Assembly (NCBI GenBank): GCA_019358945.1
Contig: JAHHIE010000024.1
Coordinates: forward strand, 1 to 64,000
From: Stenomitos rutilans HA7619-LM2
Lineage (GTDB): Bacteria; Cyanobacteriota; Cyanobacteriia; Leptolyngbyales; Leptolyngbyaceae
Direction: 5' to 3'
DNA length: 64,000 bases
Shown here one piece after another: positions 52,898 through 61,436 of this stretch. How positions within the stretch are numbered: position 1 is the stretch's first letter; each line of letters starts with the position of its first letter. A program made the position numbers and the translations under genes. Under the pieces are notes generated by a model, which saw nothing but the letters and a program-made list of their open reading frames with translations, made no database searches and was not told the DNA's origin.

Positions 52898-55228
52898 ATG
52901 AGCTACTGCCTCAACCCCGATTGTCAGAGGCCCCAAAATCGAAACAGCGCAGAGCTTTGTCGCTATTGTGCTGCTAAACTTCTGCTGAAAGATCGCTATC
53001 GACCGCTCAAGCCGATCGGGCAGGGTGGTTTTGGCAGAACGTTCCTGGCGATTGATGAAGACAAGCCATCCAGGCCACGCTGCGTCATCAAACAGTTCTT
53101 GCCGACAAACCAGGATGCGCAGCATTTGAAGAAAGCGGCTCAACTGTTTGAACGGGAGGCTATGCGGCTAGAAGAGTTGGGCAATCATCCCCAAATTCCA
53201 GCGCTGCTAGCCTATTTTCGGCAGGAACAGCAGCAGTACTTAGTGCAAGAGTTTGTGGATGGCAAGAATCTGGCGGAACTGCTGCACGAACACGGCGCTT
53301 TTACTGAGAATCAGGTGCAAGCTCTGCTACGAAGTCTTTTGCCTGTTTTGGAGTTTATTCATGTCCACGGTGTCATTCATCGCGACATCAAGCCCTCAAA
53401 CATCATCCGTATGATGGTTCCACAGGTGGCTGAGCCAGCACAGCAGGAGTGGACAGCTTTACTCCACGTCCTTTCGCTGGAAGCCGCACAAGGATACCAA
53501 AACGGTATGAGCGATCGCCGCTTTAGCGATCGCCTCAGCGATCGGTTTGCCCATCCACCAAGAGCATTGTCGATCGCGGCTTATGCTCAGTGGCAGCAAC
53601 TTGCTACACGGTTTGCCACCTATGCCGATCTGTCGTTTACTCAGCGACAATCTCTGGTTGCTACGGCGAGTCGGTTATTGCACGAACAGCGGCAATTGCT
53701 TGAACCGATGGCGCAGCAAGAGCATCTGGCACTGGTCGATTTTGGCGCAGCAAAGGCAGCTTCAGGCACTACCTTGCTGAGAACTGGCACGACGATCGGC
53801 AGTCCTGAATATCTCTCGCCAGAGCAAAGTAGAGGCAAAGCGGTATTTGCCAGCGATTTGTTTAGCCTGGGTGTGACCTGTATTCATCTGTTGACGCATC
53901 GATCGCCCTTCGATCTGTTTGACAGCAGCGACAATACCTGGATTTGGCGTAAATATGTGGCAACTCCCGTGAGTGACAAACTAGGACAGGTGCTCGATCG
54001 GTTGCTGGAGCCTGGGGTCAATCGGCGCTATCAAGCCGCTGCTGATGTCTTGCATGATCTGAATGCGCTATCAGACCACACAGACAGGTCTGGTACAGGT
54101 GAGTTGCTTGAGATGTTACCATCAGCTCAATTTCCATTGCCTGCTAACCTGCCGCCTCCAACTTCAACCCCGCTGCGATCAGCGGCATCTGCTGCTGTGC
54201 AGGCTCTTGCGCAGGCGATCGCGCCGCCTTCTGTAAAGCAGCCTTCGGTACCAGGCAAAGCCAAAAGCCCCACTCCAGCACGTCGAAAAGCGAAGCGACC
54301 ATCTCCATCCTGGCTGTGTGCCCATCAGTTGCAGAGTGCCGGAAAGGTGTATGCAATTTGCTTGGCACCTGGCAGAAACACGCTGAATACGGCAGAGACC
54401 GTGCTAGCCAGCAGCAGCGGGACGACGATTAAACTCTGGGACGTGCAAACTGGACAGGTGATCCGCACACTGACGGGCCATCTTGATATCGTCTCGTGCC
54501 TGGTGATGAGTCTTGATGGACAGATGCTCATTAGCGGCAGTGCTGACAAAAGTATTCGTCTTTGGGATGTTCGGACGGGACAGAGAATTGGCGCGATTGC
54601 CTTGCATACCGATACCGTCCTTAGCCTTGCGCTTAGCCCTGATGGTCGGACGCTTGCCAGTGGCAGTCTCTATGACCCCGTCAAGCTTTGGGACTTGGAC
54701 GCAAACCGTGAACTGACCAGCCTTTCTGGGCAGGCAGGCCGCATCGAAGCGCTGGCTTTTAGTCCTGACGGTCTCTGGCTGGCTAGCGGCAGTAGCGAGG
54801 CGACGATCGCGCTTTGGGATCTAAAACAAAACTATTCAGCGGCTGGACGCGATATTCATCTGCTCAAGGGTCATACTCAAACGGTTTCAGCCCTGGCCTT
54901 TGAGCCAGATGGCAAAACACTCAGCAGCGGTAGTTGGGATGGTACTGTTAAGCTTTGGAGTACGCGCACTCAACGGGAAAAGCGTGCCCTTCAGCCAGAA
55001 TCCGGTCGTGTGACTGCACTGGCTGTCAGTGCCGATGGTAAGCTTCTGTGCACTGGTAGCGATACGCTCAAGCTCTGGCAACCACGCACGGGCAAGGCGA
55101 TCGCCACTCTGGCGGGCCAAACGTCGATGATTTCTGCGATCGCGCTGACCCCTGATAGCAAAACCCTTGTCAGCAGCAGTTGGGACGGTACGATTTGGAT
55201 CTGGAAACGCGAAAGCTCGTCTGCCTGA
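52898..55228 (+). CDS. Serine/threonine kinase with zinc ribbon, large kinase insertion and WD40 propeller
   Basis: A 776-aa protein. Residues 4-24 hold four Cys (CLNPDCQ, CRYC), a short zinc ribbon. The kinase domain has GQGGFGRTFLA (glycine loop, about 41), VIKQF (catalytic Lys 65), HRDIKPSN (161-168) and DFGAAK (281-286), GSPEYLSPEQ after it. Between catalytic loop and DFG lie about 110 residues instead of about 18: about 171-275 is an extra helical region, including SDRRFSDRLSDRF encoded by tandem GCGATCGC. Seven WD40 units (IKLWDVQTG to IWIWKRES, about 445-775) end it. No membrane helix. It probably phosphorylates partners bound by the propeller. Confidence 0.9.
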   Translation: MSYCLNPDCQRPQNRNSAELCRYCAAKLLLKDRYRPLKPIGQGGFGRTFLAIDEDKPSRPRCVIKQFLPTNQDAQHLKKAAQLFEREAMRLEELGNHPQIPALLAYFRQEQQQYLVQEFVDGKNLAELLHEHGAFTENQVQALLRSLLPVLEFIHVHGVIHRDIKPSNIIRMMVPQVAEPAQQEWTALLHVLSLEAAQGYQNGMSDRRFSDRLSDRFAHPPRALSIAAYAQWQQLATRFATYADLSFTQRQSLVATASRLLHEQRQLLEPMAQQEHLALVDFGAAKAASGTTLLRTGTTIGSPEYLSPEQSRGKAVFASDLFSLGVTCIHLLTHRSPFDLFDSSDNTWIWRKYVATPVSDKLGQVLDRLLEPGVNRRYQAAADVLHDLNALSDHTDRSGTGELLEMLPSAQFPLPANLPPPTSTPLRSAASAAVQALAQAIAPPSVKQPSVPGKAKSPTPARRKAKRPSPSWLCAHQLQSAGKVYAICLAPGRNTLNTAETVLASSSGTTIKLWDVQTGQVIRTLTGHLDIVSCLVMSLDGQMLISGSADKSIRLWDVRTGQRIGAIALHTDTVLSLALSPDGRTLASGSLYDPVKLWDLDANRELTSLSGQAGRIEALAFSPDGLWLASGSSEATIALWDLKQNYSAAGRDIHLLKGHTQTVSALAFEPDGKTLSSGSWDGTVKLWSTRTQREKRALQPESGRVTALAVSADGKLLCTGSDTLKLWQPRTGKAIATLAGQTSMISAIALTPDSKTLVSSSWDGTIWIWKRESSSA
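53408..53723 (+). other. Insertion inside the kinase domain
   Basis: DNA encoding the extra segment between HRDIKPSN and DFG. Three closely spaced GCGATCG palindromes at 53511, 53526 and 53538 mark its left-centre part, giving a repeated SDR-FSDR-LSDR peptide. The rest is unlike repeats and looks like ordinary helical protein. No frame disruption. Confidence 0.75.
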
Positions 55229-55277
55229 GGCGGGCGTTTGGGGCTGCTGTGCTCGACGTGATGGTTCGTTCTACGTC

Positions 55278-56999
55278 TCACTGTCTTGCCAAGAGCGGCG
55301 CGGCTTGAAGCAATGTTTGCGTGTAGGGATGCTGAGGACGCGTAAAAACAGCTTGAGTGGAACCGAGTTCGACAATTTTGCCTGCATTCATCACCGCAAT
55401 GCGATCGCAAAAAAAGCGTGCTACCCAAAGGTCATGGGTAATAAACAAGTAGGTCAGGTTAAACTCATGCTTTAAGTCTCGCATGAGCGTCAAAACCTGC
55501 GTTTGCACGGTGGCATCCAGCATGCTGACAGGCTCATCGCAAATGACGAGCTGGGGATGTGTAATCAGGGCACGCGCGATCGCCACCCGCTGCTGCTGCC
55601 CGCCTGAAAGTTGCGCTGGATAGCGATTGTAAAACGCCTCCGCTGGGCTTAATCCCACCCGCTCCAGCATTTCCATCACTTGCTTTTTCGCGGCTTGGGG
55701 TGCTGCTAATTGGTGAACGCGCAACGGATCGGCAATACTCTCCCCGATCGTCATCATAGGATTCAAACATGCGTGGGGATCTTGAAAGACCATCTGCATT
55801 TGTCGTCGTCGCTGCTGCATCGCATGCCGAGGCAACCCGACTAAGTTTTGCCCCAAAAACTCGACTTTGCCTGACGTGGGACGAATAAGCTGCAAAATGG
55901 TTCGCGACAATGTACTTTTGCCACAGCCAGACTCTCCCACTAGACCCAGCGTCTCGCCAGGATAAAGGTCTAAATTAATGCCATCAACAGCTTTAATTGT
56001 CTGATCCGTCTGTGAAAACAAGCGAGCAATGAACGATTGCTCCAATGTGTAGTGCTGCTTGAGGTTGTCGAGATGGAGAAGGGGGGTAAGTTGCAGGGAA
56101 TCGGGTGTGGGGTGTGGGGTGTGGGGTGTGGGATGCACGTTTTCATTCGTATATACTCCTCTCTCCTCTCTCCTCTCTCCTCCCTCCTCACCCCTCTCCA
56201 CACCAACCGCTTGCAAATGGAGTGCCGCTTGAAGGAGCGATCGCGTGTATTCATGCTGAGGCGTTTGCAAAACGTTCCGAGTTGCACCCGTCTCAACAAT
56301 CTTGCCGCCATACATCACTGCGATGCGATCGCAATATTCGCCAATCATCGCCAGATCGTGTGAAATCACCAACAGCGCCATCTGTCGTTCGGTACACAAG
56401 CGGGCCAGTTCACGCAGAATTTGAGCGGCAACGGTCACATCCAGGCTGGTTGTGGGTTCGTCTGCCACGATTAGTTTGGGGTTCAGCAACAGCGCCAGCG
56501 CGATCGCCACCCGCTGCCGCATCCCACCACTAAACTCATGAGGATATTGTGACCAACGGTTTTCAGGGATATTGACTGCTGCCAGCGTAGCGATCGCTTG
56601 CTCTTTTGCCTGCCGTTGGGAAAGCTTTGGTTGGTGCGATCGCAGCGTCTCCAGGCAGTGTTCCCCGATCGTCATCAATGGATCAAGGCGCGTCATTGGA
56701 TCTTGAAAAATCAGAGCTACTGCTTCGCCACGAAACCGACGTAGTGCGGCTGGCGAAAGGTCAAAAACAGCTTGACCTGCAAACGTCACCCGTCCTGTAA
56801 TACGCGTGTCGTCCGGCAATAGCCGCATCACAGCACGCCCCAGCGTACTCTTACCACAGCCAGACTCCCCTACAAGACCAAGCCGCTCACCTGGGTTGAG
56901 GCTAAACGAAACATCATCGACTGCCCACGCGATCGCCCTTGCTCCTGGCTGAGGATACGCCACTCGTAACTGGTCAACCTGGAACAAAGCGTTTGTCAT
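55278..56999 (-). CDS. Peptide/nickel-type ABC transporter, two ATPase domains fused
   Basis: A 573-aa protein with two complete nucleotide-binding domains of the DppD-DppF type. Domain 1: [11 protein letters not shown] (about 44), [24 protein letters not shown]. Domain 2: [11 protein letters not shown] (about 355), [25 protein letters not shown] linker (about 266-303: [20 protein letters not shown], then [12 protein letters not shown]) is encoded by repeats at 56090-56204. No permease or binding-protein gene is adjacent, so the substrate is unknown. ATG start. The order is typical of oligopeptide importers. Confidence 0.9.
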   Translation of the reverse strand: MTNALFQVDQLRVAYPQPGARAIAWAVDDVSFSLNPGERLGLVGESGCGKSTLGRAVMRLLPDDTRITGRVTFAGQAVFDLSPAALRRFRGEAVALIFQDPMTRLDPLMTIGEHCLETLRSHQPKLSQRQAKEQAIATLAAVNIPENRWSQYPHEFSGGMRQRVAIALALLLNPKLIVADEPTTSLDVTVAAQILRELARLCTERQMALLVISHDLAMIGEYCDRIAVMYGGKIVETGATRNVLQTPQHEYTRSLLQAALHLQAVGVERGEEGGERREERGVYTNENVHPTPHTPHPTPDSLQLTPLLHLDNLKQHYTLEQSFIARLFSQTDQTIKAVDGINLDLYPGETLGLVGESGCGKSTLSRTILQLIRPTSGKVEFLGQNLVGLPRHAMQQRRRQMQMVFQDPHACLNPMMTIGESIADPLRVHQLAAPQAAKKQVMEMLERVGLSPAEAFYNRYPAQLSGGQQQRVAIARALITHPQLVICDEPVSMLDATVQTQVLTLMRDLKHEFNLTYLFITHDLWVARFFCDRIAVMNAGKIVELGSTQAVFTRPQHPYTQTLLQAAPLLARQ

Positions 57000-57131
57000 A
57001 AGTTCGTCAGCCGCGATCGATGTATAACAGGCCGTTTTTAGCGTTCAAGAGACAACGTTCCGCTACTGTATCAGTTGTTAGCTTTGACATGTTAGCTATG
57101 ACACAACAGGTTTCCAGTTGACCTCTGCCCC

Positions 57132-57692
57132 CTATTTATCAAATCGCCGCATCAGATACGCCACCCCAAAATCCCCATTGGGATGTTTCTCTAAAACCTC
57201 TGCCAGTGCAAAAACTCGCTCTGCTAATTCGGGGCCAAGTTTGTCGATCGTGGCACGCCGCTCCTGCGCCAATTGCTCCCGCTCTCGTGTGCGCGTTTGC
57301 CAATCGTTAGAAAACAACTGGTCAATCACGGTATGCAGTTCTAGTGCTTGCAGCATGTCCCATTCTCCTCGATCGCACCAAATTCCCTTACAGTTTGGGC
57401 AGCGCTCAACATAGAACGGCGTTTTCACGCTCACTTTTGCTCTTGACAGGTAGGCAGTGCATTCAGGACACAGCGCAGCTCGCGTATCGAAAGGCGATCG
57501 GGCACAGTCCGCCTCTAAGGCATGATCAATCAGCATTGATAAGTCCTTTGCGGGGGGTTGGTGCTGTTGCCAGGTTTCGTAGGAGGCTCCCGTTATCCAG
57601 GCTCCACCGCACTCTGGGCAGTGATGCGCTGCCAGTTGCTTGATTAACTGACCGTCCACCAAATCCACCTGTTTATCCTTCGGACATTGCAC
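57132..57692 (-). CDS. TFIIB-type zinc-ribbon protein (zf-TFIIB)
   Basis: A 186-aa protein from the GTG at 57692, with GGAG ten bases upstream; an in-frame TTG at 57716 would add eight residues. Two zinc-finger units are seen: CPKDKQ...HCPECGGAWI (about 3-32) and CPECTAYLS...RCPNCKGIWCDRGE (about 78-108). Each has the CxxC-x(n)-CxxC layout with a GxWxD-like end. The helical C-terminus (LEKHPNGDFGVAYLMRRFDK) is conserved-looking. Function unknown; probably nucleic-acid or protein binding. Confidence 0.83.
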   Translation of the reverse strand: MQCPKDKQVDLVDGQLIKQLAAHHCPECGGAWITGASYETWQQHQPPAKDLSMLIDHALEADCARSPFDTRAALCPECTAYLSRAKVSVKTPFYVERCPNCKGIWCDRGEWDMLQALELHTVIDQLFSNDWQTRTREREQLAQERRATIDKLGPELAERVFALAEVLEKHPNGDFGVAYLMRRFDK

Positions 57693-57784
57693 AAGCGCTT
57701 TCTCCAATACAACCAACCTTTTCTATTTAACCAAGCAAGCGAGTGGTTTTCAGCATTTAAGCCAGGAAAGCGACATACGAGAAC

Positions 57785-57865
57785 ACAGACCTTCTCCTAC
57801 TCCCTACTCCCCAAAGCTATCAGCAGTCAGCGGTCAGCAGGTTTCACAGACCTACTCCCTACTCC
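57785..57865. repeat. Repeat units between the zinc-ribbon and PatD-like genes
   Basis: CCTACTCCCTACTCCCC twice, with GCTATCAGCAGTCAGCGGTC between. The second copy reaches the stop codon region of the PatD-like gene. Confidence 0.7.
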
Positions 57866-58244
57866 CCTCCAGCACTGCAGCACAATACCGTTGCAATGTA
57901 CTGAGCCGATCGCTAACCTGTTGCTGCCGCTGTGCGATCGTTGTAGGCTGGCGTGCTGCACGAAGGCTCATCACGTCAAGGCCCAAAAGCCGCAGTTGCT
58001 TGTCACATTCCACCTGATACGATTGCATCCAATGCTGCATGGATGGCACAAGGATATCGAGAGGCAAGCAGAGAATCTGCTGACGAAAAAACTGCTGTAG
58101 GTCTGCAACCTTAGCCTGCACAACAGTTGAAGGCTCATAAAGCAACGCGCTGTCACCTTGGGCGATCGTCTGGGCCACTTGCCCCAAAAGCTGCTGAAAC
58201 GCCTCGTAACGCTGCTGATGTAACAACGGTAATGCTTGCCTCAT
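57852..58244 (-). CDS. PatD-like small protein
   Basis: A 130-aa helical protein: ALPLLHQQRYEAFQQLLGQV, VQAKVADLQQFFRQQILCLP, and the C-terminal KQLRLLGLDVMSLRAARQPT with QQVSDRLSTLQRYCAAVLEG. The last blocks resemble PatD, a cyanobacterial protein that sets heterocyst frequency through interaction with FtsZ. The match is from memory and not strong enough to assign with confidence; it could be a general division-linked protein. ATG start. No partner gene is adjacent. Confidence 0.55.
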   Translation of the reverse strand: MRQALPLLHQQRYEAFQQLLGQVAQTIAQGDSALLYEPSTVVQAKVADLQQFFRQQILCLPLDILVPSMQHWMQSYQVECDKQLRLLGLDVMSLRAARQPTTIAQRQQQVSDRLSTLQRYCAAVLEGSRE

Positions 58245-58652
58245 GTCTCACCACCGCTTTCCTAAGTTACTGTAAAGAATTTTGTCATTCTTGCTAAGAT
58301 AGACATTAATAGAGGTTAAGAACCTCGAATTAAAAATGCAACTATAGTCTAGCGTTCTAGCTTTAGCTAAGAATCTAGGTAGTAATAGGCTGACAGTGAC
58401 TAATCATTTGGCATTGCGGCATGGCTGGTGAGTTTGATGCTAGTGGATCAATACACTGGCATCAAACTCAGTTAGCCTTAGTTTCAATTGGCATCAGCGG
58501 TGCTCTGTTTGTCCTTTGCCTGGTATGACTTCAACTACCAAAGCGTTGAGATCATCCGTCGCATCGACGGCTCGTATCAAACAGCGCCCTGTGCAGTAGA
58601 ATCAGCCAATACAACAAATCTTTCGAGCCTTCCGATTCCTAAGCTTGACAGC
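58245..58652. other. Leader region upstream of relA
   Basis: About 400 bases. A TAATAGAGGTTAAGAACCTC inverted repeat (58308-58335) lies between the divergent genes and may bind a regulator. An open frame continues from relA up to a TTG at 58488 but it does not resemble the family's N-terminus. Confidence 0.35.
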
Positions 58653-60944
58653 ATGCACCTAACGGCTCCCGCATCTTCCATAGATTTTGAGCTTCCTGCC
58701 TGGTTGCAGGAATGCCTGAATGCGCGGCGAACCTTCGCCGAAACGGCTCCCTCCGAAACGGCTAAACCTGACGCTGATGATCTAATTTGTCGAGCGTTTG
58801 AGTTTGCCTATGAACTGCATAAAGGGCAATACCGAGCATCGGGTGAACCTTACATCATGCACCCTGTTGCAGTTGCAGGTTTGTTGCGTGACTTAGGTGG
58901 CGGCAGCGCAATGATTGCCGCTGGTTTTCTGCATGATGTGGTTGAAGACACTAATGTTACGGCTGAAGAGCTAGGCGCACTCTTTGGGCAAGAAGTCCAG
59001 CTTTTGGTTGAAGGGGTCACGAAGCTCTCAAAGTTCAATTTCTCTAGCAAAACAGAACGACAAGCAGAAAACTTTCGCCGCATGTTTCTGGCAATGGCGC
59101 AGGATATTCGCGTGATTGTTGTCAAGCTTGCCGATCGCCTGCACAATATGCGAACGCTGGAACACTTACCCGATGCCAAACGCCGTCAAATTGCCCTAGA
59201 AACCCGCGAAATCTTTGCTCCTCTTGCCAATCGCTTGGGGATCGGTCGCTTTAAGTGGGAATTAGAAGATCTGACCTTCAAATACCTGGAGCCTGAATCC
59301 TATCGGCAAATTCAAGAGCTGGTGGCTGAAAAGCGGATCGATCGCGAAACAGGATTGGCTCAAATTGTGGACAGCCTTAAACGGCGCTTGAGCCAGATAA
59401 AAATTTCCTACGCCGATATTAGCGGTCGCCCTAAGCATCTGTATGGCATCTACCAGAAGATGAAGCGACAGCAGAAGGACTACAACGAAATCTATGATGT
59501 TGCGGCGATTCGGCTCATTGTTAGCTCTAACGACGAATGCTACCGGGCACTGGCCGTTGTACATGACATGTTTCGCCCCATCCCTGGTCGCTTCAAAGAC
59601 TACATCGGGCTACCCAAACCAAACCGCTATCAGTCGCTTCACACCGTTGTCATTGGCAATACGGGAAGGCCGTTAGAAATCCAAATCCGCACACTGGAAA
59701 TGCACCACATTGCTGAATACGGGATTGCGGCTCACTGGAAATACAAAGAAGCAGGCAGTTCCAGCAATACGCAACTCACAACGGCTGACGAGAAGTTTAC
59801 CTGGCTGCGGCAACTGCTTGACTGGCAGAGCGATCTGAAAGATGCCCAGGAATATCTGGAAAACATCAAAGATGATCTCTTTGATGGGGATGTCTACGTG
59901 TTTACGCCGCAAGGGGATGTGGTGTCTCTCAGTCGTGGGGCAACCCCCGTTGATTTTGCCTACCGTATTCATACCGAGATTGGCAACCACTGTGCTGGGG
60001 TTCGCGTGAATGAACGCATGGCAACCCTTGATACGCCGCTCAAAAATGGTGATATCGTCGAAATTATTACTCAAAAGAACTCCCGACCCAGCCTTGATTG
60101 GCTGAATTTTGTCGTTACGCCTGGTGCCCGAAACCGCATTCGCCAATGGTATAAGCGATCGAACCGGGAAGAAAATGTGGCCCGCGGTCGAGAAATGCTA
60201 GAGCGAGAACTGGGTAAAAATGGCTTTGAAGCGTTGCTGAAGTCCGAACCCATGCAAGCAACCGCCGAGCGATGTAACTACCACAGCGTTGAAGACCTGC
60301 TGGCAGCCCTTGGCTACGGAGAAGTAACCCTCAATCTCACGCTTAACCGTTTACGGGAAGCAGTTAAAGCACAACAACCTCTGGCAAAGCTTTCTGATAG
60401 CTTGGATAGTCTGAGTGTTGCCTCTCAAGAGTTGCCCTTGTTGCCGATCGGCCCTAAGCTTTTGCCGTTGCAGCCATCTAGTAAGGCTCCCATTATTGGC
60501 GTTGAGGGCTTGCTCCATCACATTGCCGGATGCTGTACCCCCGTACCAGGTGAAGCCATTATTGGGGTGGTTACCCGCAGCAGTCGGGGGATTTCGATTC
60601 ATCGCCAGGGGTGTCCGAATGTTGAGCCGATTCCGGGCGATCGCCTGGTGCCCGTCAGTTGGAACACGGCTGACCAGGACCTCGGTCGTCCTCAGACCTA
60701 TCCCGTTGATATTCAAATTCAAGTCATCGATCGCGTCGGCGTTTTAAAAGACATCCTGTCTCGCCTGACCGACAACAACATCAATATTCGCAATGCTCAG
60801 GTCAAAACGTTTCCTGCTCAAACCGCAGTGATTGATCTAGGCATTGACATTCGTGATCACGAGCAGCTTGAACGCACGTTTAGCCAGATCAGAAAGCTGA
60901 GTGATGTGCTAAATCTACGGCGCTTGAGCCAGGTTGACGACTAA
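58653..60944 (+). CDS. spoT: RelA/SpoT bifunctional (p)ppGpp synthetase/hydrolase
   Basis: A 763-aa stringent-response enzyme. The hydrolase has YIMHPVAVAGLL and the HD motif GFLHDVVEDTNVT; both are intact. The synthetase has KRQQKDYNEIYDVAAIRLIV and RFKDYIGLPKPNRYQSLHTV (ppGpp-specific). The TGS domain starts VYVFTPQGDVVSLSRGATPV. A ribosome-binding zinc-finger-like region, ITGCCTPVPGE-like HHIAGCCTPVPGEAII, and a C-terminal ACT domain follow. The ATG at 58653 is chosen because homologues begin near SSIDFELPAWLQ. A terminator follows. Confidence 0.95.
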   Translation: MHLTAPASSIDFELPAWLQECLNARRTFAETAPSETAKPDADDLICRAFEFAYELHKGQYRASGEPYIMHPVAVAGLLRDLGGGSAMIAAGFLHDVVEDTNVTAEELGALFGQEVQLLVEGVTKLSKFNFSSKTERQAENFRRMFLAMAQDIRVIVVKLADRLHNMRTLEHLPDAKRRQIALETREIFAPLANRLGIGRFKWELEDLTFKYLEPESYRQIQELVAEKRIDRETGLAQIVDSLKRRLSQIKISYADISGRPKHLYGIYQKMKRQQKDYNEIYDVAAIRLIVSSNDECYRALAVVHDMFRPIPGRFKDYIGLPKPNRYQSLHTVVIGNTGRPLEIQIRTLEMHHIAEYGIAAHWKYKEAGSSSNTQLTTADEKFTWLRQLLDWQSDLKDAQEYLENIKDDLFDGDVYVFTPQGDVVSLSRGATPVDFAYRIHTEIGNHCAGVRVNERMATLDTPLKNGDIVEIITQKNSRPSLDWLNFVVTPGARNRIRQWYKRSNREENVARGREMLERELGKNGFEALLKSEPMQATAERCNYHSVEDLLAALGYGEVTLNLTLNRLREAVKAQQPLAKLSDSLDSLSVASQELPLLPIGPKLLPLQPSSKAPIIGVEGLLHHIAGCCTPVPGEAIIGVVTRSSRGISIHRQGCPNVEPIPGDRLVPVSWNTADQDLGRPQTYPVDIQIQVIDRVGVLKDILSRLTDNNINIRNAQVKTFPAQTAVIDLGIDIRDHEQLERTFSQIRKLSDVLNLRRLSQVDD

Positions 60945-60992
60945 TGATCGCTCTCGCGTTGTCAATGTTCAGGTTCGTTTTAGATGGCAAGG

Positions 60993-61026
60993 GTTGAAGC
61001 AATAGCTGCTTCAACTCTAATTTTTT
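60993..61026 (+). terminator. Rho-independent terminator of the relA/spoT gene
   Basis: Perfect arms GTTGAAGCA and TGCTTCAAC with a 5-base loop, then TCTAATTTTTTC. It begins 49 bases beyond the stop. Confidence 0.8.
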
Positions 61027-61033
61027 CTTTAGC

Positions 61034-61436
61034 CCTGGTTCAGCTATACGGTTGAGTCTACGTATATTCACAGATCTACTCGTGAGTTAGACTTCGTTTA
61101 GCGTGGCTATTGGCGATCGCGGCTACAGGCTTACCGCAGTGCTTAGGCGTATTTTCAAGTGTTGCGTTTCGTGATTTGAAGCTAAAGCAAGGATTATATT
61201 CTATGATAGGGTTTAGTGATTCAAGTCACAGTCCTTAATACTAGCCTACGGGTACCATGAGAAGCAATGAAGCCTAAGGCTCTAGCCAAATGTGCATGTT
61301 GAATGTATCATGCAAGCCTGCAACAATAGTATTTTCCTTTCGTCTAAAAACGGAGCCTCGTGCGTTAAACAGTCCCTTTAGTGCCTGAGTCAGTGCAATT
61401 TTACCCTCATCCCTGGGCATAGGAATCCTAGCTGCC
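61034..61436. other. Gap between the relA/spoT terminator and the 432-aa gene
   Basis: About 400 bases without a convincing gene. Contains one GGCGATCGCGG palindrome. Confidence 0.3.

Noticed and set aside
55278-56999. Frameshifted or chimeric assembly of two ABC genes
   Set aside because: Both domains are complete in one frame and the linker is explained by in-frame repeats seen elsewhere.
58488-58652. N-terminal extension of RelA/SpoT from a TTG
   Set aside because: The 55 extra residues do not resemble the start of the family, and the gene has an ATG at the expected place.
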